In this document: positions 33,855-43,381 of the stretch, piece by piece
Numbering within the stretch: the first letter of the stretch is position 1
Layout: each line of letters begins with the position of its first letter
Made by a program: the position numbers and the translations under genes
DNA from: an uncultured Clostridia bacterium
GTDB lineage: Bacteria; Bacillota; Clostridia; Christensenellales; Aristaeellaceae
Direction of reading: 5' to 3'
Assembly: GCA_934663595.1 (NCBI GenBank)
Contig: CAKUKM010000007.1
Span: forward strand, 1-64,000
Length of the DNA: 64,000 nucleotides
The notes under the pieces: model-generated
Databases searched by the model: none
The model's input: only the letters and a program-made list of their open reading frames with translations
Told to the model about the DNA's origin: nothing

Positions 33855-34736
33855 GTGGCTAAGAAGAAAATCGAAATCGGCGAGATTGTATTTCATGTCG
33901 TGAGCACCGTTCTCATTGCTGCCGTATTGATCATGACGGTTTATCCCTTCATTTATATGGTGATGCTTTCGCTGAGCAGCGGAGGCACTTATGGAAAGGT
34001 GCTTTTGTGGCCGAGCAACTTTTCGCTGACGGCCTATGATCTGATGATCAACAAGGTCAAGTTCCTGTCCGGCGCAAAAATATCACTGTCGCGCGCCATC
34101 TTCGGGCCGCTGTGCACGCTGGTGGTGATCTATATGGGCGCGTATGTGCTTTCGTTCAGGCGCGTGATGGGACATAAGTTCTTTAACCGGTTTGTGGTGT
34201 TTTCCATGTATTTTTCTGCAGGACTGCTACCGGTCTATCTGAACATCTCGAATCTGAATCTGATCGGCAGCTATTGGGTGTATATTCTGCCGTATCTGTG
34301 CAGCGCCTACGAGTTGATTCTGATTCGCACGTATATTCAGAGTATCCCGCGCGGGCTGGAGGAAGCGGCGCTGATCGACGGCGCGAACGACGTCCGCATT
34401 GCGTTCAGCATTGTGCTGCCGCTGTGCGTGCCGGTGCTGGCGGCGGTGGCGCTGTTTGAATTCGTGAACCAGTGGAATATGTATACCGACACGATGCTCT
34501 ACAACGCGCATCAGTCGCATTTGCACACGCTGCAGTATTCCCTTTCCAATTATCTGGCCAAGCAGATGAGCTTCTCGCCGACCGATTTCGTGGATAAGGC
34601 GGCGCAGCAGAACTTCAATCTCGATTCGCTGCGCATGGCGATGACGATCGTGACCTGCATTCCGATTCTGATTGTGTATCCGTTCCTGCAGCGGTATTTC
34701 ATCAAGGGCATCATGGTCGGCTCCATCAAGGGCTGA
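33855..34736 (+). CDS. Carbohydrate ABC transporter permease, LplC/YtcP type
   Basis: A 293-residue permease partner with the EAA loop EEAALIDGANDVRI and the C-terminal RYFIKGIMVGSIKG. The GTG start is supported by GGAGGG upstream. No ATPase gene accompanies the pair. Confidence 0.92.
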   Translation: MAKKKIEIGEIVFHVVSTVLIAAVLIMTVYPFIYMVMLSLSSGGTYGKVLLWPSNFSLTAYDLMINKVKFLSGAKISLSRAIFGPLCTLVVIYMGAYVLSFRRVMGHKFFNRFVVFSMYFSAGLLPVYLNISNLNLIGSYWVYILPYLCSAYELILIRTYIQSIPRGLEEAALIDGANDVRIAFSIVLPLCVPVLAAVALFEFVNQWNMYTDTMLYNAHQSHLHTLQYSLSNYLAKQMSFSPTDFVDKAAQQNFNLDSLRMAMTIVTCIPILIVYPFLQRYFIKGIMVGSIKG

Positions 34737-34792
34737 ATGAACGCAAAATCACGCCGGCTTCCGGCTTGATATTAAGAAGGAGGTATTCCCCT

Positions 34793-36481
34793 ATGAAGAG
34801 ATTCCTGTCACTTGCTCTGGTTCTTCTGCTCGCGCTCGGCGCGTGGTCCGCAACTCTCGCGGAGGAACTCGAGCCCGTTACCATCAAGGTGATGATCAAG
34901 GGCGACACCGAGCGCAGCTCGCTGGACGATGAAGTGGGCCAGATGATCTGGGACGCGCTCAAGGTAGAGATCCAGTTTATTCCCTACAACGACAGCCAAT
35001 ATGAAAAGGCGCAGATGATGCTCGCCGGTCAGAACTGGGGCGACGTCGACATGGTCAATACCGCTCTGAATGAAGTGACCGCGCAGTATATTGCCGCGGA
35101 TGCGTTCGTCAATCTGGACGATTATCGCGAGCTGCTGCCGAACTTCTATGACAACCTTTCGGATTTGATTCCGTATTGGCGCAACCTGGATACCGTCAAC
35201 GGCGGCCTGTACGTATGGCAGAATGGCCCCGATCAGATTCAGATGACCTCTCCCTGCCTGGACATCGTGGTGCGTACGGACGTGCTCGAGGCGCTTGGCT
35301 GGCCGGATCTGGATACCACCGACGATTACATTGAATTCCTGAAGAAGGGCATGGAGATGTTCCCGGAAAGCAACGGTATGCCCACGATCGGCATGTCCTG
35401 CTTCTTCGGCGATGCGGTCGGCACGCTGGTGAGCACGTATCTGCCGCGCCATTCCGGATTCTCGGATGTGTATAAGCTCAGCTGCCTGGTCGATGTGGAG
35501 AACGATACGATCGTTTCCAAGATTGATCATCCCTATTATTACGCTGCGGCGAAGTTCTTCAACACGCTGTATCGCGAGGGAATTCTCGATCCCGAGGCGT
35601 GGAGCGACGGCATGAGCGAATGCCAGGCCAAGGCAACCAGCGGAACGCCGCTGAGCATCTGGTTCATGAACTGGTGCGTGGAGGCGGCCAATAACGCCGC
35701 TATCGAACGCGGCCAGGAGGATATGCAGTATATCGTAACACCCGTTCGCCTGCAGCTCGCGAAGGACGAAGGTCGCAATAAGCGCTATGAGATTTACACC
35801 AGCTACCGCGCCGACCAGACGTGGGGCATCCTGAAGACCTCGAAGAACGTTGAGCGCATCTGCCAGCTGCTGGATTTCATGTCGACTCCGGAAATGATGA
35901 TTCGCTGCGGCTGGGGCGTTGAGGGCGTGGACTACACGGTGGATGAAAACGGCGTTCGCCACGTCACCGAGGAATTCGCGAAGATCGTCTCCAGCAGCGA
36001 GGCGGAGACCTATCGCTGGACGCACGGCATTAAGGTCACGTATAACGACATTTTCCCGCTGCGCAGTATGGGCCTGTACGACGGTCAGTCCACGAGCTAT
36101 GATCGCGATCCGGAATACAAGATGCAGACTGCGACCGAGCGCCAGAAGGAAGCGTACGAGAAGCTCGGCTGGAAGAGCAATGTGTCCGGCTGGACGGAGA
36201 ATGCGAATTTTGAGTTCGTTCCCTTTGATCTTTCGATTCTGCAGGCGGCCGTCGCGCTGGATCCGGAGTCCGAGGAGGGCAAGATCGAGGTTCAGATCGA
36301 TAATTACCTGAACGCAAATATCCCGAAGCTCTACACCTGTGAATCCGACGAGGCCTTCGAGGCGATGTATGCCGAGATGTGCGCAAAGTGCGACGAAATG
36401 GGCGAAGAGCAGCTGATTGCGAAGTACAACGAGCAGTATAAGGGAATGGGCGAGCGCATCGAAGAGCTGAAAGCGCGCTGA
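34793..36481 (+). CDS. Extracellular solute-binding protein of the third importer
   Basis: A 562-residue binding protein. The leader MKRFLSLALVLLLALGAW ends in SATLAEE with no Cys at all, so it cannot be a conventional lipoprotein and should be cleaved by signal peptidase I. The mature protein starts PVTIKVMIKGDTE, and the body resembles other long binding proteins of LplB-type systems. GAAGGAGG precedes the ATG. How it stays near the transporter is not evident. Confidence 0.88.
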   Translation: MKRFLSLALVLLLALGAWSATLAEELEPVTIKVMIKGDTERSSLDDEVGQMIWDALKVEIQFIPYNDSQYEKAQMMLAGQNWGDVDMVNTALNEVTAQYIAADAFVNLDDYRELLPNFYDNLSDLIPYWRNLDTVNGGLYVWQNGPDQIQMTSPCLDIVVRTDVLEALGWPDLDTTDDYIEFLKKGMEMFPESNGMPTIGMSCFFGDAVGTLVSTYLPRHSGFSDVYKLSCLVDVENDTIVSKIDHPYYYAAAKFFNTLYREGILDPEAWSDGMSECQAKATSGTPLSIWFMNWCVEAANNAAIERGQEDMQYIVTPVRLQLAKDEGRNKRYEIYTSYRADQTWGILKTSKNVERICQLLDFMSTPEMMIRCGWGVEGVDYTVDENGVRHVTEEFAKIVSSSEAETYRWTHGIKVTYNDIFPLRSMGLYDGQSTSYDRDPEYKMQTATERQKEAYEKLGWKSNVSGWTENANFEFVPFDLSILQAAVALDPESEEGKIEVQIDNYLNANIPKLYTCESDEAFEAMYAEMCAKCDEMGEEQLIAKYNEQYKGMGERIEELKAR

Positions 36482-36490
36482 GCGAGATAG

Positions 36491-36527
36491 AAAGGAGAGC
36501 GCGCCCGGAAAGCAATTCCGGGCGCGC
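36491..36527 (+). promoter_or_regulatory. Ribosome site followed by a stem-loop before the Gfo/Idh start
   Basis: AAAGGAG (36491-36497) is separated from the ATG at 36539 by a perfect 12-bp hairpin, GCGCGCCCGGAA / TTCCGGGCGCGC with a 5-nt loop (36499-36527). Folding removes 29 nt and leaves about 12 nt between ribosome site and start. No other ribosome site precedes the ATG and no U-tract follows the hairpin. Confidence 0.6.
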
Positions 36528-36538
36528 GATAAAAAAGA

Positions 36539-37675
36539 ATGAATCGAAAGGTCAGAATCGCGCTGCTGGGCGGCGGCGGAATCCTGAAGGCGCATGCGCC
36601 GGGATATCTTCGCCTCAAGGATAAGGTCGAAGTCGTGTGCGCGGCGGAGGCGGATCAGACGCGTCATCAGAGAATTCGCGAGCTTTTGAACAATCCGGAG
36701 CTTCCGATTTATTCGGACTACAACGAAGTGTTTGCACGCGACGATATCGATGCGGTTGATATCATCCTGCCGCACTTTTTGCATATGGACGCCGCGGTAA
36801 AGGCTGCGAACAAGGGCTGGCACGTGCTGACCGAGAAGGTCATGGCGCGCAATACCTGGGAATGCCAGCGAATGATCGACGCGGCGAAGAAGAACGGCGT
36901 TATCCTGATGGTATCGCACGATCGCAGGTATGCGGGCGACTGGGTGGCGCTGAAGAGAATCGTGGATTCCGGCGTGCTGGGGCGAATCCTGTATTGGCGG
37001 CTCGAGCACAATCAGGACGTAATTTTCCCGGAGGGCAGCTGGGTGCGCAATCCTGATGGACTTGGCGGCGGCGCGATCATGAGCTGCCTTACGCACCAGA
37101 TCGACGCGCTGCGCTGGATGGGCGGCGAGGTGAACAAGGTAAACTGCATGACCGTTGTTGAGCCCAGCCGCATGCAGGGCGAGTGCGCGGGCGTGATTAC
37201 GGCGAAGATGGAATCCGGCGCGCTGGCGCTTCTGTCCATCAACTGGTATACGCAGTCGCACGACTGGGCGCGCAAGACGCAGAACCGCCTGTGGTACGAA
37301 TTCATTCACGTGTGCGGCACGGATGGCGAGGCCTATTACATGCACGACAGGGGCACGTTCATGAAGCTGCGCAGCGATACGGACAACGACAACGAATACG
37401 CCATTCGCGACGGTGAAAAAGAGCTGGATCTTGACGAAGCGCATCGCAATTTCGTGAAGGTGGAAGAGGAAAGCACGATTACCGGACACGAAAAGTGCAT
37501 CGAGGAGTTCATAAAGGCCGTTCGCGGCGAGCCGGCTGAGATTTTGACCGCCGGCGAGGATACGATCAGAACCGTTGAGGTCGCAGAGGCGGCGTATATC
37601 GCTGCGGCCGAGGACACTACCGTTAAGCTCCCGGTTCCGCAGGTGCCGTGGGAGGATCGCGTGTACTATCGCTAA
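36539..37675 (+). CDS. Gfo/Idh/MocA family oxidoreductase
   Basis: A 378-residue NAD(P)-dependent sugar or inositol dehydrogenase. The Rossmann motif is LLGGGGILKAHAPGYL. The family's catalytic Lys region is LTEKVMARNTWECQ, and GGAIMSCLTHQIDAL follows. It lies between the importer genes and a sugar isomerase, and so should oxidise the imported sugar or one of its breakdown products. Its exact substrate is not readable. Its unusual leader is described separately. Confidence 0.92.
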   Translation: MNRKVRIALLGGGGILKAHAPGYLRLKDKVEVVCAAEADQTRHQRIRELLNNPELPIYSDYNEVFARDDIDAVDIILPHFLHMDAAVKAANKGWHVLTEKVMARNTWECQRMIDAAKKNGVILMVSHDRRYAGDWVALKRIVDSGVLGRILYWRLEHNQDVIFPEGSWVRNPDGLGGGAIMSCLTHQIDALRWMGGEVNKVNCMTVVEPSRMQGECAGVITAKMESGALALLSINWYTQSHDWARKTQNRLWYEFIHVCGTDGEAYYMHDRGTFMKLRSDTDNDNEYAIRDGEKELDLDEAHRNFVKVEEESTITGHEKCIEEFIKAVRGEPAEILTAGEDTIRTVEVAEAAYIAAAEDTTVKLPVPQVPWEDRVYYR

Positions 37676-37694
37676 TTGCAAGGAGAGAAATCAC

Positions 37695-38678
37695 ATGCGC
37701 GTAGGAATTGACGTATTTACGATTCGCGAGCTCAATCTGGATCCGTTTCAGCAGGTTGAGTTTGTCAAAAAGCGCGGCTTTGAGGGCCTGCAGTATGGAG
37801 GCGTCCATTCGCTGAGCGAGACGCTGGATGTGGGCAAGCTGCGCGAGATTCATGCAAACTGCGATGCAAACGGCGTGTATTCGCATGTTTCCGTCTCTAC
37901 GGTCAATCCCATTACCAGTCCGCTGGGGTTCGACGGCCTGAAGGCGAGCCTTGAGCGCGAAATTGCGGCGGCGGCGGAGGCGGGCTGGCACGAGCTGCAC
38001 AGCGTGATCAATGTTGGCAGCGAGAATTACACGCATCCAATTCCGTGGAGAACGCATATCCAGCAGGCGATCAAGCTGCTCAATCAGCTGCGCCCGACGC
38101 TGGAAAAGCATGGTAGCCGTATCAACCTTGAGGATCATGGCGAGACCACGTTCGATATTCTGAAGGTCATTGAAGCGACGGGGGAACATTTCGTGGGCGT
38201 GTGCTTGGATACGGCGAATACGCTCTGCAATGCCGAAGACCCGGTCATGGCGGCCAGGCGTGTCGCGCCGTATTGCCATCTGACGCATACCAAGGACGGA
38301 CTCGTCTGCTTCAGCGATAAGGGGATTCTCCGCCAGGGAAAGGCGCCCGGGCAGGGCAGCGTGGATTTCGAGGGCGTGCTTTCGGAGCTCGGAAAATATG
38401 AACCAGGCCTTCCGCTGTCCATCGAGGATCATAAATGGCTGTTTACGGCGGAAATCTTTGATTCCGAATGGATGGAAAAGAATCCGTATCTGACGACGGA
38501 GGAGCTTGGACGCTTCGTTCAGCTTGCGTGGAACGCGCAGAAAAAGCTGTTTGCCAGCGAGATTCCGCCGGTGGAGGAATACGAAGCGATTCCGTATCTC
38601 GAGCAGATGGAGGAGCGGCTTGCATTCGGCCGCGATTATCTGAACGGCGTACTGGAGAAGCTCAAGCTGCGCGGCTGA
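37695..38678 (+). CDS. Sugar phosphate isomerase/epimerase, xylose isomerase-like TIM barrel
   Basis: A 327-residue cytoplasmic isomerase-fold protein with the metal and substrate segments INLEDHGET, VCLDTAN, HLTHTKDG and SIEDHKW. The start is the ATG of MRVGIDV with AAGGAGA 7 nt upstream, 19 nt after the oxidoreductase stop. A Gfo/Idh oxidoreductase next to such an isomerase is a common pair in inositol and 3-keto-sugar pathways, which is a plausible but unproven role. Confidence 0.88.
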   Translation: MRVGIDVFTIRELNLDPFQQVEFVKKRGFEGLQYGGVHSLSETLDVGKLREIHANCDANGVYSHVSVSTVNPITSPLGFDGLKASLEREIAAAAEAGWHELHSVINVGSENYTHPIPWRTHIQQAIKLLNQLRPTLEKHGSRINLEDHGETTFDILKVIEATGEHFVGVCLDTANTLCNAEDPVMAARRVAPYCHLTHTKDGLVCFSDKGILRQGKAPGQGSVDFEGVLSELGKYEPGLPLSIEDHKWLFTAEIFDSEWMEKNPYLTTEELGRFVQLAWNAQKKLFASEIPPVEEYEAIPYLEQMEERLAFGRDYLNGVLEKLKLRG

Positions 38679-38742
38679 TCGATGGGGAGAATGAACTTTC
38701 TCCCCATCGCCGAGTGGGGCGAAATGGGAAAGGAACAAAGGT

Positions 38743-40458
38743 ATGGATAGTTTTACGATTCAAAACAACGGTTTGGAGGCGCAGAGCTTTTCGGCGCTGT
38801 GCGATGTAACGTCGCGGCGACTTCAGGAGCGTGGCTGCGCGCTCGCGGAAAACGGCGAAATAATTTGCGTAACGCTCGACGCGTCGCTTCAGGAGGATGA
38901 ATATTTCGTGTCCGCGGAGCCGGAGTGCGTTCAGGTGCGTGCCGGAGGCGTTTCCGGTGCGTTTGCCGGCATTGGAGCGTTTTTAGAAAGCAGCGCGTTT
39001 GATGGGCGCGGCCGCTGTCGGCCGTTTGTGGGCGAAAAGCATTTGAAACCCGTCAATCCGATTCACGGAATGTATTTTGCCACCCATTTCAGGAATTTCT
39101 ATGAATCCGCGCCCGTGGACGAAGTGCTTGCAATCATCGGCGATCTTGCGCTGCGCGGCAGCAATGCGCTGATGATCTGGTACGACATGCATCAGTATAC
39201 GGGAGTGGACGATCCTCAGTCCGTGGAAATGATCGCCAGGCTGAAGAGCTTTATGCGGTATGCGTCGATCTGCGGAATGAAAACGGTGTTTTTGAAATTG
39301 GCCAACGAAACGTTCTCCGGCTCTGATCCGGCGATTCGCGCCGAATGGACAGCCCAGAACGGCTATGTTCAGGCTCCGTACGGCCATTATCACCTTGAAA
39401 TCTGCCCGAATAAGGAGGGCGGACTTGCGGAAATCCTGCGCCAGCGCAGAATCGTTATGGAGGCTTTTGCGGACGTCAAGCTGGATTATATCGTAGAATG
39501 GCCGTATGATCAGGGTGGCTGCACGTGTGAAAAGTGCGCGCCGTGGGGCGGAAACGGGCTTTTAAAGACGGTGGATGCGCTGCACGAGCTCTATCGGGAA
39601 ATTCTGCCGGACGCGAAGATATTACTGTCCACCTGGTATTTTGAGCGATTTTATAAGGGCGAATGGGATGCATTCAATGCGCAGCTCAACGCGGGGCGCT
39701 GCGGATATGTCGATTTCCTGTTCGGCTACTTTGCCAACGACGAATTCGTGCCCGATTATATCCGCAATGGGGACATGCCGGGCGGAAAGCGCATGGTTGC
39801 GTTCCCGGAGATCAGCATGTGGGGTGCGGAGCCGTGGGGCGGCTTTGGCGCAAATCCGATGCCGGAGCGCATGGAGAGCAATTTCCGCGAAAATGGAGGA
39901 CTCTATTGCGGCGCGCTTCCCTATTCGGAGGGCATTTTTGAGGATATCAACAAGTGCATGATGCTGGCCTTCTATTCGGGAAAGACGGAAAGCGCCGAGG
40001 AAGTGCTGCGCACATATGCGCATTTTGAACTGTGCATTCAGGACGAAGCGCTGATTGAGGATTTCGTTCGGATGTGCCGCGGCATGGAAGCGCTGCTGCC
40101 GCGCCGGCAGGAATATGCGGACGGCCGCAAGCAAATCGGCCGCGTTAAGTCGGACGTTCGATACGAGGATGTGCGGTTTACGATTCGCAATCCTGCGGAT
40201 GCGGAAGAGGTCGAGGCGCTGTCGGCAAAGCTTGACGCCGCGCTTCCCGAGACGATTCGGAGCAGCTGGCGCTGGCGCGTGCTTCGGCTGCGGGCGATCG
40301 CGGATCTTGAACTGGCAAAAAATCATATGGCCCTTTCGCCGCGGTTTGAGGAATGCATGGAGGAATTGACGCGCATCTATCATGCGGAAAACGCGTATTA
40401 CGTCGTAAGCCCGCTTACCCGCGACGCTGTATTGGAAGCTCGCGGCGGCGATCTATAA
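38743..40458 (+). CDS. Putative glycosidase with TIM barrel and CxCxxC motif
   Basis: A 571-residue protein I cannot place firmly. A short N-terminal domain (to about 95) resembles the beta/alpha domains before GH20/GH67-type barrels. The barrel starts near NPIHGMYFATHFRNFYE and contains GSNALMIWYDMHQY, the IVEWPYDQGGCTCEKC segment (C260, C262, C265) with APWGGNG next, and SMWGAEPWGGFG. Acidic residues in EWPYDQ are possible catalysts and the three Cys may bind metal. It has no signal peptide. By context it should cleave or modify the sugar imported by this operon. Alternatives are an alpha-glucuronidase-like or hexosaminidase-like enzyme. Confidence 0.6.
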   Translation: MDSFTIQNNGLEAQSFSALCDVTSRRLQERGCALAENGEIICVTLDASLQEDEYFVSAEPECVQVRAGGVSGAFAGIGAFLESSAFDGRGRCRPFVGEKHLKPVNPIHGMYFATHFRNFYESAPVDEVLAIIGDLALRGSNALMIWYDMHQYTGVDDPQSVEMIARLKSFMRYASICGMKTVFLKLANETFSGSDPAIRAEWTAQNGYVQAPYGHYHLEICPNKEGGLAEILRQRRIVMEAFADVKLDYIVEWPYDQGGCTCEKCAPWGGNGLLKTVDALHELYREILPDAKILLSTWYFERFYKGEWDAFNAQLNAGRCGYVDFLFGYFANDEFVPDYIRNGDMPGGKRMVAFPEISMWGAEPWGGFGANPMPERMESNFRENGGLYCGALPYSEGIFEDINKCMMLAFYSGKTESAEEVLRTYAHFELCIQDEALIEDFVRMCRGMEALLPRRQEYADGRKQIGRVKSDVRYEDVRFTIRNPADAEEVEALSAKLDAALPETIRSSWRWRVLRLRAIADLELAKNHMALSPRFEECMEELTRIYHAENAYYVVSPLTRDAVLEARGGDL

Positions 40459-40478
40459 ACGAAAAGCGGAGGATTGAA

Positions 40479-41837
40479 ATGAAAAATACCGTAGGATTTG
40501 TTTGCTTCGGCGAAATCAATACCCCCTTTGCCCGCCTGCAGATTAAGCATGATGCGGCGCTGGCGGCGCTGGGAGGACTGGAGGCGGAGATTGTCGATGC
40601 GGGAATCGTGATCGACGATCCCGCTTACGAGACCGCGGATGCGGCGATCGCGAAGCTTCGGGGGCTGGATCTGTCCAGCGTGATTCTCTGCGTGGCAGGC
40701 TGGGTGCCGACGCATGCGGTGATTCGCGTGGCGGACGTATTCCGGACGCTGCCGATGGTGCTGTGGGGGCTGTGCGGCTGGATCGAAAACGGGCATATCG
40801 TCACCACCGCCGAGCAGGCGGGCACGACCGCGCTGCGCCCCGCGCTGGAGGCGATGGATTATACCTTCAAATATATTTATGACATTATCGGCGAAGCGGA
40901 GCCGATCGACGAAATCGATTCCTATGTCCGCGCGGCGTATGCGGCGAAAAAGCTGCGCTCGGCGCGCGTGGGCACGATGGGCTATCGCGACATGCTGCTG
41001 TACGGCACGCAATATGAGGGCAATTCCCTGCGCGGCCAGATCGGCGTGGAGGTCGAGCCGTTTGAAATGCTGGAAATGGTGCAGGCGATTGAGAAGCTGG
41101 ACCCCGCGGAGGTGGAGCGGCAGGTCGCGTGGATGAAGCAGAACTGGAAGATCCTGAAGCCCTGCGACGACGCAATTCTTCGAAAGGCGGCGCGCTGCTC
41201 GCTGGCCATTGCCGGGCGCGTCCGGGAGCGTGGCTATGACGCGCTGACGCTCATCGACGTGGACGGCATGAAGAAGCTGCTGGGGTTCCCGCCGGCTACT
41301 GTATTTATGCTGCTGGAGCGCCTCTGCGGCGTATCCACCACGCCGGAAAACGACGTAATGGGCAATGTCACGCAGCTGATGGTTCGCTATATTACGGGCC
41401 AGGTCGCCCATTATATGGAATACTATGAGTTCTTCAGGGAGAGCATGCTCATCGGCGTGCCCGATTACATCCCGACGCCGGCTGTCGAGGGCGAGGTTGA
41501 ATTGCTGCCCACGGCGTTCGGCCTGCTGGATACCTCGCTTCTGAATGTGAGCAGGGTGAAGACGGGCTACGTGACCTGCGCGCGGCTGTATTACAAAAAG
41601 GGCGAGTATTACATGCATATTTATACCGGCGAAGCCAAGCAGCCGCCCAAATGGGAGGAATACGGCTGGGCGCCGCCCGCGCCGCAGCTGCCGAGTCTGG
41701 AGGTATTCCCGGATTCCTGCACGGTGCCGGAATTTGCGCAGCGCGTGTCCGGCCAGCACGTCATTATCTGCTATGGCAATCATGCAAAGCCCCTGAAGGA
41801 GCTGTGCGAGATGCTGGGCGTGCATGTGATTTACTGA
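40479..41837 (+). CDS. L-fucose/L-arabinose isomerase family protein
   Basis: A 452-residue protein with the fold order of the FucI/AraA family: an N-terminal VGFVCFGEINTPFARLQIKHDA segment, a central CVAGWVPTHA and GYRDMLLYG region, and a C-terminal domain. The function expected is metal-dependent aldose-ketose isomerisation. It lies 20 nt before an FGGY kinase, the classical isomerase-kinase order. Canonical FucI and AraA are longer, so the substrate may be a different deoxy or pentose sugar. The ATG of MKNTVG follows CGGAGG. Confidence 0.78.
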   Translation: MKNTVGFVCFGEINTPFARLQIKHDAALAALGGLEAEIVDAGIVIDDPAYETADAAIAKLRGLDLSSVILCVAGWVPTHAVIRVADVFRTLPMVLWGLCGWIENGHIVTTAEQAGTTALRPALEAMDYTFKYIYDIIGEAEPIDEIDSYVRAAYAAKKLRSARVGTMGYRDMLLYGTQYEGNSLRGQIGVEVEPFEMLEMVQAIEKLDPAEVERQVAWMKQNWKILKPCDDAILRKAARCSLAIAGRVRERGYDALTLIDVDGMKKLLGFPPATVFMLLERLCGVSTTPENDVMGNVTQLMVRYITGQVAHYMEYYEFFRESMLIGVPDYIPTPAVEGEVELLPTAFGLLDTSLLNVSRVKTGYVTCARLYYKKGEYYMHIYTGEAKQPPKWEEYGWAPPAPQLPSLEVFPDSCTVPEFAQRVSGQHVIICYGNHAKPLKELCEMLGVHVIY

Positions 41838-41850
41838 TGGAGAAAGCGCG

Positions 41851-43371
41851 ATGAAGCGGTATTTGATGGGGCTGGACGCCGGCACGACGTCGTTCAAGGC
41901 GGCGCTGTTTGACGAAGAGAGGAATCTCGCGGCTTCCGTAACCACGGATTACGATCTTTTGACGCCCGACGAAAACATCGTGGAGTTTCCCGCCGAAGCC
42001 TATTGGCAAATCTTCTGCGACACGACCAAGCGCCTGCTCGAGAAGGCGAACGTCCGGGGCGAGCAGGTGGAGGCCTTCGCGCTGAGCAGCCAGGGCGAAA
42101 CGCTGATTGCGCTGGACGCGCTCGGCCGGCCCGTTGGAAACGCCATTGTGTGGCTCGACAATCGGGCGAGCCGGGAGGCGGACGAGCTCCGCAAGCGATT
42201 CGGGCGCGAAGCGATCTATTGCATGACGGGGCAGGCGGACATGCTGGCGACGTGGCCCGCGGCGAAGATTCTCTGGCTGAAGAGGAATCGCGCCGGGGAT
42301 TACCGCCGCACGGCGAAGTTTTTACAGCTGGAGGATTATCTTCTGTATCGCCTGACGGGCCGATGCGTGGGCGAGCCGAATCTTTGGGCGTCCTCCGCGA
42401 TGCTGGATATTCATAAGGGCGAATGGTGGGGCGAAATGCTGCGGGAGCTGGAGATTTCCCCGGATCGCCTGCCAGAGCTGAAGAATTGCGGAACCCATGT
42501 CGGTGCCGTGCTGCCGGAAGCCGCGGCGGAATGCGGGCTTTCGACCGAGACGCAGGTCGCGACGGGCGCGCTGGATCAGACCTGCAATGCGATCGGCTGC
42601 GGACTGACTCTGCCGGGCATGATCTGCGAAACCACGGGCTCCTGCCTCGCGGTGAGCGCAATTCTCGATTCCTTCGTGCCCTTCGATGAAACCATGCAGA
42701 TCACCTGCCAGAACCACGCCGTGCCGGGCCGATACACCGTGCTGCTGTGGTCGCAGTCGGCGGGCATGACGCACAAATGGTTTGCGCGGGAGTTTTATCC
42801 CGAATGCGCCGATCTGGACGAGGCGTTCGAGCGCATGAACGGCGAGATGGAAACGGTGCCGATGGGCTGCGGCGGCGTGACGATGCTTCCGCATATCACG
42901 GGCGCGGCCAATCCCGAATACGATTCCAACGCGCGCGGCGTTTTCTGCGGAATTACGCCCGGCGTCGGTCGCGCGCAGTTCGGCAGGGCGATTTTCGAGG
43001 CAGTGGCGTGCATGCTGCGCAGCAATATCGAGCAGCTGGAGCGGCTGGGCGCGCGGTTTGATTCGGTTTACTGCATGGGCGGCGGCGCGAAGAGCCCGCT
43101 TTGGCTGCAGATCAAGGCGGATATCGCCGGAAAGGATATGATACCGCTGCGCGCGAGGGAGAGCGCGTGTCTGGGCGCGGCGATACTGGCGGGCAAGGCG
43201 ATCGGCGTTTACGAAAGCGTCGATTGGAAGCCGGAGGAACTGGAAAGCGCGCGGCCCGTTTGCGCCAATCCCGAAAACAAAGCGGCGGCGGAGATCGTGT
43301 ACCGAAAATATGGGGAGCTGTATCGCGCGCTGAAGCCGTGGTTCCGGTTCAGCGCGGAGAATAGAGTGTAA
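41851..43371 (+). CDS. FGGY-family carbohydrate kinase
   Basis: A 506-residue ATP-dependent sugar kinase. The N-terminal phosphate loop LMGLDAGTTSFKAALFD, the VWLDNRASREADEL substrate segment and the C-terminal GGGAKSPLWLQIKADI ATP-binding segment are all typical. It should phosphorylate the ketose made by the preceding isomerase. Xylulokinase, fuculokinase and rhamnulokinase are possible labels but the sequence does not decide. Confidence 0.93.
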   Translation: MKRYLMGLDAGTTSFKAALFDEERNLAASVTTDYDLLTPDENIVEFPAEAYWQIFCDTTKRLLEKANVRGEQVEAFALSSQGETLIALDALGRPVGNAIVWLDNRASREADELRKRFGREAIYCMTGQADMLATWPAAKILWLKRNRAGDYRRTAKFLQLEDYLLYRLTGRCVGEPNLWASSAMLDIHKGEWWGEMLRELEISPDRLPELKNCGTHVGAVLPEAAAECGLSTETQVATGALDQTCNAIGCGLTLPGMICETTGSCLAVSAILDSFVPFDETMQITCQNHAVPGRYTVLLWSQSAGMTHKWFAREFYPECADLDEAFERMNGEMETVPMGCGGVTMLPHITGAANPEYDSNARGVFCGITPGVGRAQFGRAIFEAVACMLRSNIEQLERLGARFDSVYCMGGGAKSPLWLQIKADIAGKDMIPLRARESACLGAAILAGKAIGVYESVDWKPEELESARPVCANPENKAAAEIVYRKYGELYRALKPWFRFSAENRV

Positions 43372-43381
43372 GGAGATGAGA

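Noticed and set aside
34808..37681. Minus-strand open frame of 957 codons
   Set aside because: Antisense to a binding protein and an oxidoreductase with clear motifs; composition is typical of a shadow frame.
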